A stretch of DNA of 26,565 nt from Paulinella micropora (GCA_019918135.1 WBZZ01000023.1:1-26565); one strand, 5' to 3'; shown: positions 7,669 to 16,933, counted from the stretch's first letter. The notes: generated by a model not told the origin, from the letters alone. Numbers and translations are program-made.

Positions 7669-8214
7669 CTGCTAAGTGCCCCGGCATTCCTTTTCTCTGC
7701 CAAGGACGCTAGCAAACACTCGAGTGTATATGTTTGCGGCCGGACAGCCCCCAAGGATTTCTTTTTTTTTGCTCTGTTTTTCTGTCTGCTCTTTTGCTAA
7801 ATGTCGCCAGAACGAACAGAAAGCAAGAAATAAAATTCTGCTGCAATCGACGGAGGGGGGGGGGGGGGGGAGGGGAAAACAGGACGACGCCAAGCGAAGC
7901 GGAAGGTTTTTCCCCGGGCCCCTTGCAGGCAACGGGGGCTTGCTCAGCTGAGGGGGGGGGAGAGAGAGAAGGGGTCCGACCCCTTTTTCTGTGGACGGAA
8001 AGCTTCTTCGGCGGGGGCCTTCCAGGTTTTCTGGTGCTCGCTCCCCCCCCCCCCCCTTATATTTGTCCCCGCCGGCCGAACCTCCTTCTTCTTCTTTCTA
8101 GTGTTTGTTTTTAATTCGTCCGAGCTTTTAATCCTCGACAAAACGACGGACGAAGTAACCTCTTTTTCTTTGTTCCCAACGGGAGGTTTTAGCCAACGTT
8201 GAGCACAAGGGGGC
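7669..8214. promoter_or_regulatory. Divergent intergenic region between pseudokinase and the + strand gene
   Basis: 546 bp between two divergent starts, so it should contain both promoters. It holds G16 (7855-7870), G9 (7952-7960), a purine tract and C14 (8043-8056) followed by ttatatttg. The block at 8099-8145 (ctagtgtttg...ttcgtccgagcttttaatc) resembles 6085-6130. No ORF here looks coding. Confidence 0.4.
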
Positions 8215-9014
8215 ATGCACCGCGTCTGTACGGAGTGCCAGCACGGGCCGTGCCTGCACGAAGAAGCGCTAGCGTGCGTCACGTCCCCCGACGGGGTAGC
8301 CGTGCTGGCGGACCGGGCCGTGCGCAGCCAACAGCTGTCATACTTGTGCTGGAGCGGGGGGCTCCGGGGCGCCTACGCGCCCGTGCTCGGGGCGCTGGCA
8401 CGCCAGCGCCCGGGTCCGTCCGGGCAGTGCTCACACACCTGCGCGCAGAGTTCGCGGTCCGTGCCTCCGGCGCGGGCGGGCCCCCTCACACGGAACTGCT
8501 GGGTGAGAGCTGGTGGTCGCTGTTCCGTGCCCTGTCGCAAGAAGAGCGGTCGGCAGAGGCACTGCGGCCGTTGTGGTCTTTTTTGCAGACACCAGGGCTC
8601 CAGCAGCGGGGGGGCGACGCAGCACGCATAATCAGGTCGTTATTGTGCGCACGGCGCACCGCCGCCGCGTTGCGTGTGGCCGAGATCGCGCTGTCGCCGC
8701 CGGCACCAGAGGTCCGCTCTGTTGGCTTCGTTAGCTGGCTCGGCGTCGCCACTGTTCTGTGGCGCGGCCGAACCGACCCACCGCTCGAGGCGCCGACCCA
8801 CCGCTCTCTCGGTTTTTTGGTCAAGCGTTTTGTACTGGCCTGGGCCCGTGCATTCTCTGTCAACCAGATGTTCATGTTCTCGGTACCTTTGCAAAAGCTC
8901 GGGGCTGAACGGCCTAGCGGCCATGCTCTAAAAAAAACAGCGAGGCAGACGCTTGGGAAAATCAACAGGAAAAAACAAAAAGGCGCCACAGTCTTTTTAT
9001 TTGTTATTTTTTGA
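8215..9014 (+). CDS. Unrecognised host gene, probably with a frameshift
   Basis: The first frame starts MHRVCTECQHGPCLHEEAL (Cys/His-rich) and looks coding to about 8405 (AYAPVLGALARQRPG). From there the better frame is another one: SVRAVLTHLRAEF, ELLGESWWSLFRALSQEERS, and LRVAEIALSPPAPEV, which is rich in Ala/Leu/Arg helices as in helical-repeat proteins. One indel near 8405-8425 would join them. The part after about 8730 becomes low-complexity, so the true end is uncertain; the frame runs to TGA 9012-9014. Function unknown. It could be a pseudogene, or a sequencing error may have split it. Confidence 0.4.
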
Positions 9015-9435
9015 CTGGAAAGCTGTCTTCTTTTTTTATTCTTTTAAGTCGCAGGCCAAGAGAGTTGCGAGGAGTTTTTTTTGGCTTCTTTTTCTTTGCC
9101 TGCTAACTCCGTGGCCCCCCCCCCCCTGTCTCTTGCAGTACCCCGTCACGGCCCTTTCCCTCCTCTCAGTTTTTCTTTTGTTTGGTTTTTTTTTCTGGGT
9201 TGACTGGAACCGCCCTTGGCCTCCTTTTCTTTCTCAAATTCTTTTATTTTGGGCCTTCTGTGGTACAGGGGTTTGGTTTGCAGCAAAGCGAAGGGATAAA
9301 TCTTCCGCTTGTACGAGACTTTCCTTTTTCTTTTGTTTGTTGACAAGAGTTTTGTTTAATCTTTACCTTTTTTGTTTTCTTTTTTTGTAAGAACACAAGC
9401 TAAGGAAGAGGAGGCTAGTAACTCCCCACCCCCAA
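9015..9435. other. T-rich convergent intergenic region
   Basis: Lies between the 3' ends of the + strand gene and the S/T-P gene. Poly-T-rich on the + strand with C12 at 9115-9126. ORFs here are low-complexity shadows. Probably 3' untranslated sequence of one or both neighbours. Confidence 0.5.
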
Positions 9436-11763
9436 CTACATCCCAAAGGTCTCAACGTAGTCAATGGTTAATTGCGGCTGGTTATTACTGATGCAGACTA
9501 CATTGGCATTAGCATCAACTAGTTGCAGTGTGTTGGACGAGGTTAGCCTGATGTCGCATGTATCCTTGTTGCTCAATTCCGCAAACCACTCATAATTGCG
9601 TGTTTTGAATACGAGGCAAAAAGACCTATTGGCCGCCCAGTAAACGGGCTGGGGTAGGGGGCCGTACCCAACCACAAACCCGGAGGCGCGGTCTGCGGGG
9701 TTAGTACCGCAGTTGCCAGTTATTAACCAAGGATCCCCGTTTCCTAGCACTGTAGTACTGAGACAATAGCCCGGTGATAGTCCACACATGAAGCGCCTAA
9801 CGGGGTTCTGCGGGCTGGCTGAAGGCGTGCCCGAGATTGTGGGCGTGCGGCTCGGCGTGCCTGAAATTGTGGGCGTGCGGCTCGGCGTGACTGAAATTGT
9901 GGGCGTCATGGAGGGCACGCCTGAAATTGTGGGCGTCACGGAGGGCGTGACTGAGCTAGTTGGCGTACCGGACGGCGTGACCGACCTAGTTGGTGTCACG
10001 GAGGGCGTCGGGTTCTGCGTCAGCAGGTACAGCGCGGTCCCGGCACTTCCGCACGGCAGCACCGCAACCTCTGCCGTGGTGCCGCCGATGCCGACGCAGA
10101 CATTTGAGCTCGCCAGCTGGTACAGCGGGCCGCCAAACATGGCCGACACGTTGCGCGAGCCAGCGAGTGCTACCTGTACCAGCTCGAACCACTCGCTCGA
10201 GCTATTAGCTGCTGTGGTCGTAACAGTTGTGCCGTTGCCGTACCACTTGTTGCTGCCAGCCCCGTAGTTGGCAAAGACGACTGAGTACCGCAGGCGGTCC
10301 GTGTCGGGCAGAAATGTACACCATTGCGCCTGGCGGCTAGCGGCGTCCAGCCCGCCGCGCGGGTCCAGCGCGATAGACGCCAGGGTCGTGGCCACGCGGC
10401 CGGTAGGCCCGAGCCACAGCAGCTCCTCGCCGCTGGCCAGCAGCCGGGACACGACCAGGTTCACGTAGCCCTGCGTCGTCTCGTACGCTAGTGGCCGCGG
10501 CGTCCCCGACGCGGACAGCGTGCGGGACGCCGTGATCGAAGTGGACCGTGTCACCAAGGCCCTCGGATCAAACGGCGCAAATGTGACTGCGTAAGACAGA
10601 TCCCCATAAATAAAGCCAGTGGCAGGAGGCTGCATGAGGACGAACCTCCTCGACGCAATAACATTATTATCCAAGAAAACCAATTGAGGGTAATTGTCCT
10701 GTCCCTCTTGATAGCACAACATCGACCCATCAGATTTCATGATTATCCGTGCGCTTAGCGGCGAGAAACGCTCTGTAAAATCTAGTGCCATAACCACTGC
10801 GTCATAGTTATCATTGCAGAAACCGCTCCGGGGCCGCAGCTGGTACATCAGATAGTCGGAGCTGGCGCCCTCGCCGCTCCAGAATACGCCCTCGTTACCT
10901 CCGTTGGCGAAGAGGAAGGGATACTTGTTTCCGTTGGCGGCATAGATCGAAGGACAATACTGTATTTTGACGTCAAACGTACTACCGTTGCGCACCGCGC
11001 ACGGGCAATAACCTTGGTACTTAAGCATGGCATTAGAAGAAATATAAGCAACATCGATTGTTGTTAACGGCGGGGCGCCAATGGCCGAGACCACAGGGAA
11101 GGAGACTACCGTGAGCTGCAGGGCGTCCATAGGGGAGCGCGCCCAAGTCAGGTCGCGCTGTAACCACATATCAAAGTCCGCGCCGCACGGCCGTGTCAGC
11201 CGCAAGCGGCTCTGGTCCAGCTGCAGCCCGCCGCTAGAAGTGTACCCAGAGTTGTAGAGGGTGCACGGGGTACCAATCGTCGTAAACAGCGCCTGCTTCT
11301 CTACATACGTATCATCGTAACAGTTACCGCACGTTAGACAGCTTCTTCCCAGATCGGTCTGGGTCGACCAGCAGTCAGGAAAGTGCGCAGAGAAATCGGT
11401 GTAATGGTACCAGATTTCGTTAGGACCGGCGGTCAGCCCGCCGCCACAGTTTACGTACTGGAGCTGCTGTTGAGACTGGCTAAGGCAATAGCCCAGGCGG
11501 TCCAGCAGCACGACGGCCAGCGGGGGGCTGCGGCTGGGCGTGGGGCTACGTGACGAACTAAGGCTGGTGCTGCCGGACGCCGTCGGGCTGATGCCCAGCG
11601 CGGTCAGCGTCAAGAGGCACCCCTCGCGTTGCCGGCACCCAGCCCACGCGAGGTTGCAGCACGTGGTCGAGCCCGCAGCCGGTGAGACGCAGCCAGAATG
11701 CGCCGGGCCGCACCTCCAGCGCGGTGACCTGCTGCAGCCCGTCGTAGCGGTCCAGCGGCGCAA
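9436..11763 (-). CDS. Modular Ser/Thr/Pro-linker extracellular protein, C-terminal three-quarters
   Basis: Large GC-rich host gene. In this frame, Cys-rich domains alternate with S/T/P-rich linkers: a linker near residues 60-85 ([20 protein letters not shown]), a long Cys-rich domain (about 90-400), a linker near 404-424 ([16 protein letters not shown]), a second domain, a long repeat linker at about 584-650 ([19 protein letters not shown]...) and a final Cys domain to TAG 9436-9438. Mucin-like linkers with Cys domains suggest an O-glycosylated secreted or surface protein; no transmembrane segment is obvious. The true coding sequence enters this frame at about 11670-11690 from the segment upstream, so the first 30 codons listed are probably out of frame. 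Either an indel or an unrecognised intron separates them. Confidence 0.7.
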   Translation of the reverse strand: MRRWTATTGCSRSPRWRCGPAHSGCVSPAAGSTTCCNLAWAGCRQREGCLLTLTALGISPTASGSTSLSSSRSPTPSRSPPLAVVLLDRLGYCLSQSQQQLQYVNCGGGLTAGPNEIWYHYTDFSAHFPDCWSTQTDLGRSCLTCGNCYDDTYVEKQALFTTIGTPCTLYNSGYTSSGGLQLDQSRLRLTRPCGADFDMWLQRDLTWARSPMDALQLTVVSFPVVSAIGAPPLTTIDVAYISSNAMLKYQGYCPCAVRNGSTFDVKIQYCPSIYAANGNKYPFLFANGGNEGVFWSGEGASSDYLMYQLRPRSGFCNDNYDAVVMALDFTERFSPLSARIIMKSDGSMLCYQEGQDNYPQLVFLDNNVIASRRFVLMQPPATGFIYGDLSYAVTFAPFDPRALVTRSTSITASRTLSASGTPRPLAYETTQGYVNLVVSRLLASGEELLWLGPTGRVATTLASIALDPRGGLDAASRQAQWCTFLPDTDRLRYSVVFANYGAGSNKWYGNGTTVTTTAANSSSEWFELVQVALAGSRNVSAMFGGPLYQLASSNVCVGIGGTTAEVAVLPCGSAGTALYLLTQNPTPSVTPTRSVTPSGTPTSSVTPSVTPTISGVPSMTPTISVTPSRTPTISGTPSRTPTISGTPSASPQNPVRRFMCGLSPGYCLSTTVLGNGDPWLITGNCGTNPADRASGFVVGYGPLPQPVYWAANRSFCLVFKTRNYEWFAELSNKDTCDIRLTSSNTLQLVDANANVVCISNNQPQLTIDYVETFGM
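9832..10010. repeat. Imperfect minisatellite encoding the S/T-P linker
   Basis: Repeated DNA units such as gcctgaaattgtgggcgt and ggagggcgtgac recur with a period of about 30-36 bp and encode [23 protein letters not shown] repeats on the minus strand. Prone to expansion, so linker length probably varies between alleles. Confidence 0.6.
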
Positions 11764-12111
11764 CTGTCAGCGAAAAGTTCTGGGCCAGCGCGGACGGCAC
11801 CAAGTTGCAGCCGACGGCCGACGCAGCGGCCAGCGCATAGGCAAAGCGACCGGAGCCATAGGACGGCCACTGCACGCGGGAGTCGTACCGTGTGACCGCC
11901 ATGTCCAGCTGATCGGTCAACGTGCCGCAGTCGCCCCACGAGGCCGTCCCCGGGCGGAGACAGCCGCCGCCGCCGCGCACGATCACGGCCGGGGTCCGCG
12001 GCGACGGCGACGGCGAGCGCTCCGCGAGCGCGAGGACGTCGGGGAGCCGGAGGAAGAAGCGCTGGTCGTGGCCGACAGGGTCACAGACGCGGACACGGAC
12101 GGCGTGTCGGT
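11670..12111 (-). pseudogene. S/T-P surface protein, middle segment (copy B)
   Basis: Encodes RSPSPSPRTPAVIVRGGGGC and a domain running through VQWPSYGSGRFAYAL to FWLRLTGCG, in a frame different from the main C-terminal ORF. Compared with copy A, one C is missing at 12022-12023, so the linker frame coming from the N-terminal segment is broken here. A second shift near 11670-11690 leads into the downstream frame. Together with TAG 12112-12114 this gives three breaks in about 450 bp, so this copy is probably not functional, unless the indels are sequencing errors. Confidence 0.55.
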
Positions 12112-12882
12112 CTAAAACAGGTACGGAATCGAGGTGGTAAGAGAAGCACGGCCGGTAAGCGACTCGCTGAAGGCCCACTGCTCGCCCGCAGAAGACGGAG
12201 CCCTGAGATAAAGGGTCTTGCTGTAGCAAGTGTTATAAATATGGCAGTCTTGGCAAAGGTTGTAGATCCGGCCGCTGCTCCAGAAATTCTGGCGCGAGAC
12301 CCCGCCGTATCGTGGAAGTGTAGAATCACACGCCAGCCACGAGAAGCCGTTGACCACGCAGCCCGGCACGGACAGGTGCAGACACTGCTGCAAATAGTTC
12401 GACGGGTCGGCCGGGCCCAGCAGCCGTTCCGTGCCATATCCCATGGCGCACCTGCGCGCGGCTCCCGTGCTCGACGGGCACTCCTCCCACGTGAACGTGG
12501 CAGCGCACATGCACAAGTTCGAGTGCCTAAAGATGTACGCGGGAACAAGGCTGGGGAACCGGCTGGGCGTTTGCGTGGGCGTTCTGGTCACGGTCTTGGA
12601 CGGACTCTCCGAGATCGTCTGCGTGCGCGACGGTGTTTTCGAAGGCGACATCGAGCGGCTGGGCGTGCGCGACGGCGACGGCCTCACGTCCACCGGGTGC
12701 GCGTGCAGCGCGCGCGTCCGCGCCGACAGGTGGCACACCAGCTCCGACAAACGCTCCTCGCAGCGCTCGCCCACGTAGCCGTCGTCGCACTGGCACACGG
12801 CGTGCGGCTGTTCATTGCCGGCCCCGGCCCAACCCCCGCGCTCGCACAGGCGCATAAATCGGTTTTCGATGTTTATCAACAA
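12112..12882 (-). pseudogene. S/T-P surface protein, N-terminal remnant with EGF-like motif (copy B)
   Basis: Same sequence as 389-1159. Host coding sequence stops at 12853; the apparent first residues up to 12882 come from the element's terminal hairpin repeat. The in-frame TAG at 12112-12114 lies between IPYLF and TDTPSVSAS. At the paralogous domain-linker boundary in the downstream part of this gene ([11 protein letters not shown]) the aligned codon is CAG (10015-10017), so the TAG stands where a Gln is expected. The native N-terminus and any signal peptide lie beyond the insertion and are not seen. Confidence 0.65.
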
Positions 12883-12921
12883 ACGAGAATGAGCGAAGCG
12901 AATGAGAGTGAAGTTGATAAA
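12854..12921. terminator. 68-bp hairpin repeat at the element's left edge (copy B)
   Basis: Identical to 1131-1198. It marks the host/element boundary and lies 5 nt past the protease TAA (12927-12929) on the minus strand. Confidence 0.6.
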
Positions 12922-12926
12922 ATCAT

Positions 12927-13621
12927 TTAGATAAATGTAACAAAATGACCATACCCGTTCTGTGCTTTTAATTTTTCCGCTTCTTCTTCTTTTAAGTCTG
13001 TATAACCACTGGCAAATTTAAACCGGTTGCCTTTCGCCCGCTCCATTAAAAACCTCATACTATGCCAACCACACGTGTCTGAAGTGTTTGATTACTGTTT
13101 TACTTGATTAACCTTTTTCATTAACAAATAACTATCGGGGTGGCTTTTATCTATTAGCCGTTTTATTTGTTGTTGAAAGTCTTCAGTAGGTTCATAAAGT
13201 GCTAAAGGGTCATACACTTCAACACTTCTGTCTTTATCCATACTTACCCACACTGCTATCCAATGAGACCCTTTTTGTCTAAATTCATAATAAATCCGTA
13301 TCGCTTTCTGCTTCCGGGCTTCAACTTGTAGATTTCATCACTGGCTATCGCTCCAAGATACTATCCATATTTTTTCATTATGTCATCTATTTCATTAGTC
13401 ATTAGTCCCCGTCCCTCTCCTTCCTGCATGGATTGCTCTTGCTGTTGCTCTGGCTCTTGCTGTGGTTGCTGTGGCTCCTCTTGCTGGTGCTCTAATGACG
13501 TGGTAATAGTAGGGGGTGGCATTCCCTCGTCAATATTCAAATCATTTGAAACTTGTTTATCCACATTCGGGTCTATAGTCATTTTGCTAGTTCGAGTTTT
13601 TACAAAGTCCTTTTTATTCAT
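12927..13621 (-). CDS. Adenain-like cysteine protease PRO, interrupted (copy B)
   Basis: Same gene and same breaks as copy A: TAG 13361-13363, 1-nt shift in T5 at 13272-13276, TAA 13092-13094, final TAA 12927-12929. His, Asp and Cys motifs (GSHW, VYDPLA, DTCGW) are all retained. The difference is upstream: the poly-T tract at 13651-13660 leaves the frame open from the neighbouring gene, so if UAA is sense the coiled-coil protein and PRO form one continuous frame in this copy. Confidence 0.75.
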
Positions 13622-14140
13622 TGTGTGCTTCCAATCATTGCCGGATAGATTTTTTTTTTAAATTATTTTTATTAAAAATACCTTATCAATTAATTCTTCT
13701 AATGTCTTCGCTTCACTCCCTTTTTGTTCATTAATACCCATATACTCTTCATATCTAGCATAATCTGCTACTCTTCTTTTCACATTTTTCTCTTCATTTC
13801 CAACATCAACATTAAACCTTTTAATCATGTCAATTATCCACTTTGAAGTGTCTTTGTAATTTAATTTTTTATGACCTTCACTATCTAGTTTCTATTTTAA
13901 AGCCTGTGCTAACTCTTTTATAGTAATGTCTGGGTGATAAGATTTTGAAAATCCAGAGATTAAAAATTGATTAATTTGTAAATTTTCAAAATGCTTACCC
14001 TTTTCTTCTGCTTTCTTTTCTTCCTTTTCAAGTTTTTCTTTATATTCTTCTGCTAACTTTTTCTGTTCTTCTAAAGATGTTGCTGTGGCTATAGCCGTCT
14101 GAATATCTTGACTGGCTTTTTGTAAGTCTTTAAGACTCAT
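13622..14140 (-). CDS. Hypothetical coiled-coil protein (copy B), possibly fused to PRO
   Basis: Starts MSLKDLQKASQ; TAG at 13892-13894 follows ELAQALK and the frame continues KLDSEGHKKL as in copy A. Near 13660 the frame meets a TAA (in place of the copy A sequence) and then, without any TGA, runs into MNKKDF of the protease at 13621. The boundary thus differs between copies by a 1-nt indel and two substitutions in a homopolymer tract. Which version is real cannot be decided from sequence alone. Confidence 0.45.
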
Positions 14141-14508
14141 TTTTTTAATGACTTATCTGTATATCCTGCTAATTTCAGTGTTTCAATATCTTTCTGCTTT
14201 TACTTTTTTTCTTCCTCATATTGCTCTTTTGTTTTCAATGGTGTTTCATTTCCTAAATTAGGTAATGCTGGTGCTTGTGGTGGGCCACCTAATGGTGGTG
14301 CTTGTGGTGGGCCTCCTAATTGTGGTGCTTGTGCATGTTGCGGTGGCATAATATATTGATACTGCGGTGGCGGTGGTAATGCTTGTATTCTATTTTTTCT
14401 GTCTTCTTCATATTTTACATCTTCTATGACTTTTCTTTCTCTCCTTAATGTCCTATCTTCCTTTCTTTCATTAATCTCCGCCAGTTCTCTTTTATGTTCC
14501 CTATCCAT
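14137..14508 (-). CDS. Hypothetical Pro/Gly-repeat and Lys/Glu-rich protein (copy B)
   Basis: Identical to copy A: charged helical N-terminus, Pro-rich repeat, in-frame TAA at 14200-14202, and a TGA at 14137-14139 that overlaps the next ATG as ATGA. Confidence 0.55.
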
Positions 14509-14577
14509 TATCTCTTGTCTTTCCTTAGCATCGGCTATGTCTTTTCTTTCTAGCCTTTTCTTTTCTTCTTTCTAGCC

Positions 14578-14772
14578 TCATATCTTTTCTTCCTCGTCAT
14601 GTATTAACTCATATTTCTTTTGTAAGTTGCTTTGTATCTGGTTTTGGTTCTCGTGTTCAAGACGATTGAAATCGGATTTGATTATTTTTTCCCTTGGTTT
14701 GCGGCTAGCCCTTTGCGACTTCGGTTTACCAATATATTTTAAAAACAACTTAACGATTTGAAGTGTGCTCAT
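14578..14772 (-). CDS. Small basic hypothetical protein (copy B)
   Basis: Identical to the 64-residue protein of copy A (MSTLQIVKLFLKYIG...), ending in TGA. No family recognised. Confidence 0.5.
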   Translation of the reverse strand: MSTLQIVKLFLKYIGKPKSQRASRKPREKIIKSDFNRLEHENQNQIQSNLQKKYELIHDEEEKI

Positions 14773-14773
14773 A

Positions 14774-14871
14774 TCATTTGTTTTCTTACCGAAATTAAGA
14801 TAATATTTTTTACCCTTCTGGGGGTCTTACTTTAGGTTTCCTTGTTTTTTTTTTTTGGTTTTAGCGACCAT
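14774..14871 (-). CDS. Possible tiny Lys/Arg-rich protein (copy B)
   Basis: Counterpart of 3052-3148. The A-run is one base longer than in copy A (12 versus 11), again out of frame with the best reading, which needs 10. Low confidence. Confidence 0.2.
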
Positions 14872-14923
14872 TTTATATATTAACAAAAAAATATTTCTAA
14901 ATTTTAGAATTTGAAACAAATAT

Positions 14924-15232
14924 TTAATGAAACTTTACAGCCCCTCCTCGTTGCTTACCATATCCGAGTTTTGATGCTGTAGCACTAACACTACCTGCGT
15001 AAGGCACCCCAATGCTACTCAATGCTCCAGCAGTCCTAGAGATAACCTTATTATCGCGAAGGAACTTATTCACAGCCAATGAGGTTTTCCCGACCTTAGC
15101 CCAGTTTATCTTTCCTCCCTTTTGCCCGCCCTTCTTCTTGGTTTTCTTTTTTCCTCCCTTCTGTGACATTGATGGATTGTATCCGATGTTATATCCTGAT
15201 GGTTGTGAAATTATCACTGGTAATACTGGCAT
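14924..15232 (-). CDS. Small basic Gly-rich core/minor-virion-like protein (copy B)
   Basis: Identical to copy A: Gly/Lys-rich basic stretch, NKFLRDNKVISRTAGALSSI block, hydrophobic Ala/Ser/Gly helix and GYGKQRGG tail. Ends in TAA 14924-14926, followed by the palindrome at 14895-14909. Confidence 0.6.
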   Translation of the reverse strand: MPVLPVIISQPSGYNIGYNPSMSQKGGKKKTKKKGGQKGGKINWAKVGKTSLAVNKFLRDNKVISRTAGALSSIGVPYAGSVSATASKLGYGKQRGGAVKFH

Positions 15233-15267
15233 ATAATATGCATAAAAATATTTATAAAAATATTATT

Positions 15268-16132
15268 TCAGGCGGTAGGCGAAATTTTTGGAGATTGTAA
15301 ATCTCTAATAGCCTAGCGCATGCGATAGGCAAAAGTTTTTCTTAACTCGTCATCAACACTTGAAACATACAGAAAATTAAATCTCTCCTTTGTAGCCTCG
15401 TGATACTTTTCCAGAAAGTAATCAAAGTTGAAAGATAAATCTAAGTGTTTATAGTTCCATTTTGTCCTGAGACTGGCCAGGAAAAATTAATAAATAATCT
15501 AACTGCTTAATGGCTTCTGGCCGTAGGTCGTTCAGATACTGACTTGACATAATCACCTTACTTTTATAGTGTCTGTTCTTTTTTAACAAATCACTTACGG
15601 ACTTGTCTCTTAATCCACTTCCTAAATCGTCCAAAACAAAAACAACCTCTGGCGAAATATACTTACTCGGTCTCTCTTTCGGTGCCTCCGCGGCGCTCTG
15701 TTTCTTTTCTTTTCCGAAGTATAAAAATTGTGGTTTCTCTATTTCCTCTTTGTCCTGTTTTACTTCTCCTTCGTGTTGCTCGTCTTGTCTGTTCAGTTTG
15801 TCTAACTCATAATCAATGACATTTACACCATCTGATTTGAGAAATGTATATATTGCCATTGGGTTTCCCCTGTTCTTAAAGTGCTTTACCATTGCTTTAT
15901 AAATGTAGTCCTTGTGTATTGTTGAAGCAATAATGACAATAGTATTACGTGTTTTTCTGTCTGTCGTCCGTTTCAGTATTTCAAAGAGTGCTGTCGTTTT
16001 ACCGCTCTTTTTTCTGGCAAGCAGAAATATATTTGCATACGGCTCGTTAAATAATTTATAACCTTTTGCTTTTTTGTTTCCATCACCCTCTTGTTTTACA
16101 GGCTTCACTTTTACATTGTTAATCTTCTCCAT
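15268..16132 (-). CDS. A32/FtsK-HerA-type genome-packaging ATPase (copy B)
   Basis: Same gene as 3545-4409. Walker A ARKKSGKT, Walker B VVFVLDDLG. The 227-residue standard ORF stops at TAA 15449-15451; the C-terminal region continues in another frame (YKHLDLSFNF...), crosses TAG 15313-15315 and ends at TGA 15268-15270. Copy B has Thr (DRKTRNT) where copy A has Pro (DRKPRNT), and G to A at 15470. Confidence 0.85.
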
Positions 16133-16135
16133 GAT

Positions 16136-16180
16136 TTTTAGAATTGCGCTTCGTGCTCCGCACTCTCGCTTATTCTAAAA
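16136..16180. terminator. Hairpin repeat (copy B)
   Basis: Same as 4413-4457: 9-nt arms ttttagaat/attctaaaa, just upstream of the ATPase start. Confidence 0.5.
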
Positions 16181-16205
16181 CATCGTTTTTTCTTTATTGT
16201 TTAAA

Positions 16206-16273
16206 ATAAATCTGTTTTCGATGTTAATCAACAAACGAGAATGAGCGAAGCGAATGAGAGTGAAGTTGATAAA
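16206..16273. terminator. 68-bp hairpin repeat, internal (copy B)
   Basis: Same as 4483-4550. It begins 8 nt after the TAG stop (16281-16283) of the minus-strand gene at 16281-16637. Confidence 0.55.
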
Positions 16274-16280
16274 TATCACC

Positions 16281-16637
16281 CTAAGAATTCCAAACACACA
16301 ACAATTCTTCCGCTAAATTTCCTGTATCAATATTTCCGCTGTCGGTTTCAAGGACTTTAAATGTATATTGTCCGTCCGACCATCCAACGACACCCAAATT
16401 ATAACTGAGGTTTGAAATGTTTGCTATATTACTATCTGCAAATGTGCCAATAATTCCAATTCTGTCCATATAAAGAATTCTGGTTTTGGTTTCCATCTGG
16501 TCGTTCGTATAACGAATAAACTTAACATTCATTTTGGTTGGTGTGAATGACATTTGAATATTTTTATTACATGTTTTGCTTCCCACAAAATCATTGCTCA
16601 GAAATATAATCTTTTGGTATTTATATTCAGTAGCCAT
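16281..16637 (-). CDS. Element protein of structural type, unrecognised
   Basis: About 118 residues from the chosen start MATEYKYQKIIFLSNDF at 16637; an upstream Met at 16673 lies inside the promoter palindrome and is less likely. The sequence is beta-rich in look (alternating polar and hydrophobic, many Thr/Ser/Asn/Gly: NLSYNLGVVGWSDGQYTFKV), which would fit a small virion or fibre-associated protein, but I recognise no family. It ends in TAG followed at once by the 68-bp hairpin. It is divergently transcribed from the small secreted-protein gene. The tandem duplication cut through this gene at 16354. Confidence 0.6.
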   Translation of the reverse strand: MATEYKYQKIIFLSNDFVGSKTCNKNIQMSFTPTKMNVKFIRYTNDQMETKTRILYMDRIGIIGTFADSNIANISNLSYNLGVVGWSDGQYTFKVLETDSGNIDTGNLAEELLCVWNS

Positions 16638-16684
16638 GATTATATATAAAGATTTTAAAAAATCTTTGAGCAAAAATATATATT
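16638..16684. promoter_or_regulatory. Compact divergent promoter with a perfect palindrome
   Basis: Only 47 bp separate two divergent ATGs. The gap holds aaagatttt (16648-16656), aa, aaaatcttt (16659-16667), a perfect 20-nt palindrome, flanked on each side by TATA-like tatatata/atatatat next to the start codons. It looks like a shared core promoter with a central dimer-binding site; the role is inferred. Confidence 0.5.
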
Positions 16685-16933
16685 ATGTTAATAATATTCT
16701 TGTTTATGTGGTCTGTGTTAGGTCGGACTGCCTGCGACTTTTACTCACGGGTAAGCGAAAAAAAGAATGATAGTTGTGCTTATTGTATAAAGCAAGGAAT
16801 AGAAAGTAAATTTAAATGTGTGTATAAACCTTTCAGTGATTGGTGTGTTAGTTTTGATGAAGCTATTCCTTTAATGTGTTTAAATGATGCTTCGTGGTAT
16901 AAAATACACTTATATGAATGCTTTGATATTTGA
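16685..16933 (+). CDS. Small secreted Cys-rich protein
   Basis: 82 residues. The N-terminus MLIIFLFMWSVLGRTA is a good signal peptide, with cleavage expected before CDFYSRV. The mature part has seven Cys, in a pattern (DSCAYC ... FKC ... WC ... MC ... EC) that loosely recalls PSI-type disulfide domains, though this is not a firm assignment. It is the only + strand gene in the left half of the element and shares a 47-bp divergent promoter with the structural-type gene. It ends in TGA inside the hairpin at 16929-16973. It may act outside the virion or host cell (attachment, envelope or secreted factor); function unknown. Confidence 0.55.
   Translation: MLIIFLFMWSVLGRTACDFYSRVSEKKNDSCAYCIKQGIESKFKCVYKPFSDWCVSFDEAIPLMCLNDASWYKIHLYECFDI

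Larger units (their letters stand above)
4632..16354. repeat. Tandem duplication unit (11,723 bp)
   Basis: Bases 1-4631 match 11725-16354 almost base for base at a constant offset of 11,723-11,724, and the match stops sharply at 4631 and 16354. A tandem duplication joining element position 16354 to host position 4632 explains this: 1-4631 is then the tail of the preceding unit and 4632-16354 a complete unit. Divergence is about five sites in 4.6 kb, so the event is recent or the copies have been homogenised. A chimeric assembly join would give the same picture. Confidence 0.8.
11725..16354. repeat. Direct repeat, copy B
   Basis: Second copy of the 4.63-kb repeat. Here the sequence is continuous on both sides: the S/T-P gene continues to the left and the element continues to the right past 16354. 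Copy B therefore shows the parental arrangement, and copy A has the broken right edge. Confidence 0.9.
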
